A stretch of 45,928 bases of DNA from Priapulus caudatus (lineage: Eukaryota; Priapulida; Priapulimorpha; Priapulimorphida; Priapulidae), in assembly GCF_000485595.1 (NCBI RefSeq), contig NW_014577231.1, positions 492,796-538,723 on the forward strand. The letters run 5' to 3'. The translations under genes and the position numbers were made by a program. Shown in pieces: positions 44,502-45,928 of the stretch. The notes under the pieces are model-generated. The model worked only from the letters and a program-made list of their open reading frames with translations, was not told the DNA's origin and searched no databases. The first letter of the stretch is position 1. Every line of letters starts with the position of its first letter.

Positions 44502-44589
44502 TCGGCTTCCTCCCCCCCACAAGCCTTCAGGATGATTAACATTAGACTAATGTTAATCATCCTGATGGCTCGATGTGGGGAGGAAGCCG
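44502..44589. repeat. 88-bp near-perfect hairpin
   Basis: A perfect 19-bp stem (44527-44545 with 44547-44565, TCAGGATGATTAACATTAG) around a single A. The stem continues outward imperfectly to CGGCTTCCTCCCC at the left end and GGGGAGGAAGCCG at the right end. Confidence 0.95.
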
Positions 44590-44744
44590 CAGCGTCTAGT
44601 AGTCACCATTGCTGGCGTGGAGGTTATAGCAGCTTTAGCAAATGTCATGATAAAATCTGAAAACCATACATGTGCTGGTTTCATCTGAATACAGTAAACT
44701 TAACGCACGTATTTTCATGTACCATAGGGTTCATGTGCTCTTGT

Positions 44745-44840
44745 AAAAACCGTGAATTCCTAATTCTAACCGTAATTCTTAACCTTAATCCTAATGATAA
44801 TCTCTAACCTTAATCTCTAAAGCTAACCCTAAACTCAAAT
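44745..44840. repeat. Degenerate CCTAA-like repeat
   Basis: Recurrent CTAACC, CTTAACC and CTAACCCTAA words, resembling decayed telomeric repeat. Followed at 44866-44925 by an ATTACT/ATTAGT trinucleotide-type run. Confidence 0.5.
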
Positions 44841-45130
44841 TAATGACAAGAGCCGACGTCTGTATTACTATTAGTATTACTATTACTAATAATACTATTA
44901 CTATTACTATTAGTATTAGTCAATTGGCAGCTAAATTAGTGATAGCAAATAAATATAAAATTCATACCTGTATACAGTGAATAAATTGTATAATTTAAAT
45001 AAGGATATGAAATACCGCCTACCGGTATACAATCTGAATGAATCAATTTATTTATTATCGAAGACACTGTATGCTGTACTGTAGACAGTGTAGAGTACCT
45101 AGTCACTAGTGTAGTGAGTAGTGTATACAA

Positions 45131-45532
45131 TTTTAAAGACGTTCCTGCGCCGCGAACACTTGACTCAGTTTCTTGAGATATTTCTGGGCAATTCCACGGT
45201 AACGGAATTACAATTCAGATAAATTTTTGTCTTAATTTTACCCACCATGGCTTAGTCCAACAGCTGAACTGATGAACTAAACTCTTATTAGTTCTGCTGA
45301 TACCCCTGCTTTTTTGGAAAAAACACAGTTCAGAGAAATCCCTTACACGGGAGGGAGTGTGACCAAGAAAGTGTCGGTAACGGAATTACGGCAGAAAATA
45401 GGGTCTTATTTTTACCTCAACTTTCAGAGGGAGTTCTCTGAAATCTATAATAGGAGGTGTAGTATTCTGCTATCACACAATGATTGCTCTAATTGTTATG
45501 TTCAAACAGTTGCATTGTGGGAAGAGCTCTGG
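45131..45532. other. Sequence upstream of retroelement, LTR start not resolved
   Basis: A 15-bp word, CGGTAACGGAATTAC, occurs at 45199 and 45374. A 74-codon plus frame (45314-45538) has no recognised motif and may lie within the LTR. The 5' end of the LTR cannot be set from one copy. Confidence 0.35.
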
Positions 45533-45628
45533 GAATAAATGGCTGACTAGCGAGGTTAACAAACATAATCTGTCGTGTACATTATTGGCCTAAGTGGTTA
45601 AATCCATAATCATCAGCAGTTATTACAT

Positions 45629-45677
45629 TGGCGACGAGGATGGGATCCGAACCCACGCGGGCAAAGCCCAATGGATT
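45629..45677 (-). other. Antisense 3' half of tRNA-Ser(GCU) with CCA (extended primer-binding site)
   Basis: The plus strand starts TGGCGACGAGGATGGGATCC. Read on the minus strand this is the anticodon-stem end (AATCCATTG), a variable arm (GGCTTTGCC), a T-arm (GTGGGTTCGGATCCCAT), an acceptor strand (CCTCGTCG) and CCA. A normal primer-binding site covers only ~12-18 nt. Here complementarity runs ~49 nt, and genomic tRNA genes in animals lack CCA. Confidence 0.85.
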
Positions 45678-45928
45678 GGGAGCTGTCCTAGTGCAAGAAC
45701 AAGAGGGAGAGCCAATTGTCATTGCATACGCAAGCCGTAGTCTGAGTGCAGTGGAGAGACGCTATTCACAGACAGAGCGAGAAGCTCTGGCCCTTGTATG
45801 GGCATGCGAGAAATTCCATTCATACGTGTATGGTGTGAAATTCGACTTGGTGACGGACCACAAGCCGTTAGAGGTAATCTACTCGCCAAAGTCAAAACCA
45901 TGTGCTCGGATCGAGAGATGGGTCCTCC
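45640..45928 (+). CDS. Chimeric ORF: tRNA-antisense leader fused to gypsy RNase H (partial)
   Basis: An ATG at 45640 opens a frame MGSEPTRAKPNGLGAVL that runs off the window. From NGLGAVL onward it is a Ty3/gypsy RNase H domain: AYASRSLSAVERRYSQTERE, then ALALVWACEKFHSYVYGVKF, DLVTDHKPLE and ARIERWVL. The Glu of TEREALA and the Asp of TDHKPL are kept. The first catalytic Asp (family DASPxGLG) is absent because the tRNA-derived codons TRAKP stand there. KPCARIERWVL is typical of mag-clade elements. It is almost certainly inactive as RNase H. Whether it continues into integrase cannot be seen. Confidence 0.85.
   Translation, partial: MGSEPTRAKPNGLGAVLVQEQEGEPIVIAYASRSLSAVERRYSQTEREALALVWACEKFHSYVYGVKFDLVTDHKPLEVIYSPKSKPCARIERWVL

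Larger units (their letters stand above)
45533..45928 (+). mobile_element. Ty3/gypsy (mag-like) retrotransposon fragment, LTR end to RNase H
   Basis: AATAAA at 45534 and an LTR-like end TTATTACA (to 45627) precede a tRNA-Ser-complementary stretch and then RNase H. Gag, protease and most of reverse transcriptase are missing between the primer site and RNase H. Left limit uncertain; the right side is cut by the window. Confidence 0.75.

Noticed and set aside
27166-45500. First HID1 exon
   Set aside because: I searched the minus strand for the LNFRKAVIQLTTKTQ-type coding sequence followed by a donor and found no convincing match.

Overview
This is animal nuclear DNA. The evidence is one intron-rich gene with GT-AG exons whose product is clearly HID1 (a Golgi/dense-core-vesicle protein found across animals), packed among satellites, DNA transposons and an LTR-retrotransposon edge. 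The repeat style (ACGG-tract repeats, TTAA and long-TIR elements, a mag-like Ty3/gypsy fragment) suggests a marine invertebrate, but the species cannot be named from the sequence.

HID1 lies on the minus strand from 27165 down to 746. I reconstructed 17 internal coding exons (here A to Q), about 808 codons, covering the protein from near the N-terminus (PVEAADDPFWDQF) to near the C-terminus (WFRTYMWGVIYLR). The first exon (myristoylation-type N-terminus) and the last exon were not found and probably lie outside the window. Exons A-G and K-Q are clean. Exons H, I and J carry several single-base indels inside otherwise convincing protein, together with ragged neighbouring repeats. This points to an uncorrected long-read patch (about 12.9-22.3 kb) rather than a dead gene.

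The introns are unusual. Three satellites sit on splice sites: a 97-bp repeat that multiplies the 5' splice site of exon G, a 37-bp array that begins at the exon H donor, and a 20-bp array whose unit resembles the exon J acceptor. Intron P/Q holds a TIR element (975-8367) with a relic THAP-domain exon, itself broken by a long-TIR element (1945-5914). Intron G/H holds a TTAA-flanked element (18909-22271), into which a second copy of the THAP element (19388-22018) is inserted. Both THAP elements carry modules of an ~86-bp repeat with AATAAA signals alternating with long purine/pyrimidine-alternating tracts (Z-DNA-prone), which produce many spurious stop-free frames.

From 27.2 kb to 45.5 kb I find no recognisable host gene: only degenerate TIR elements, an AGGTCA-rich tandem repeat (37.4-38.3 kb), two strong hairpins (39.1 and 44.5 kb), GA/CT tracts and unassigned sequence, with single-N joins at 34476 and 36354. 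The right edge holds a Ty3/gypsy (mag-like) fragment in which an antisense copy of the 3' half of tRNA-Ser(GCU), including CCA, is fused directly to the RNase H domain. The left edge is a 48-bp minisatellite with a perfect CRE palindrome in every full unit.
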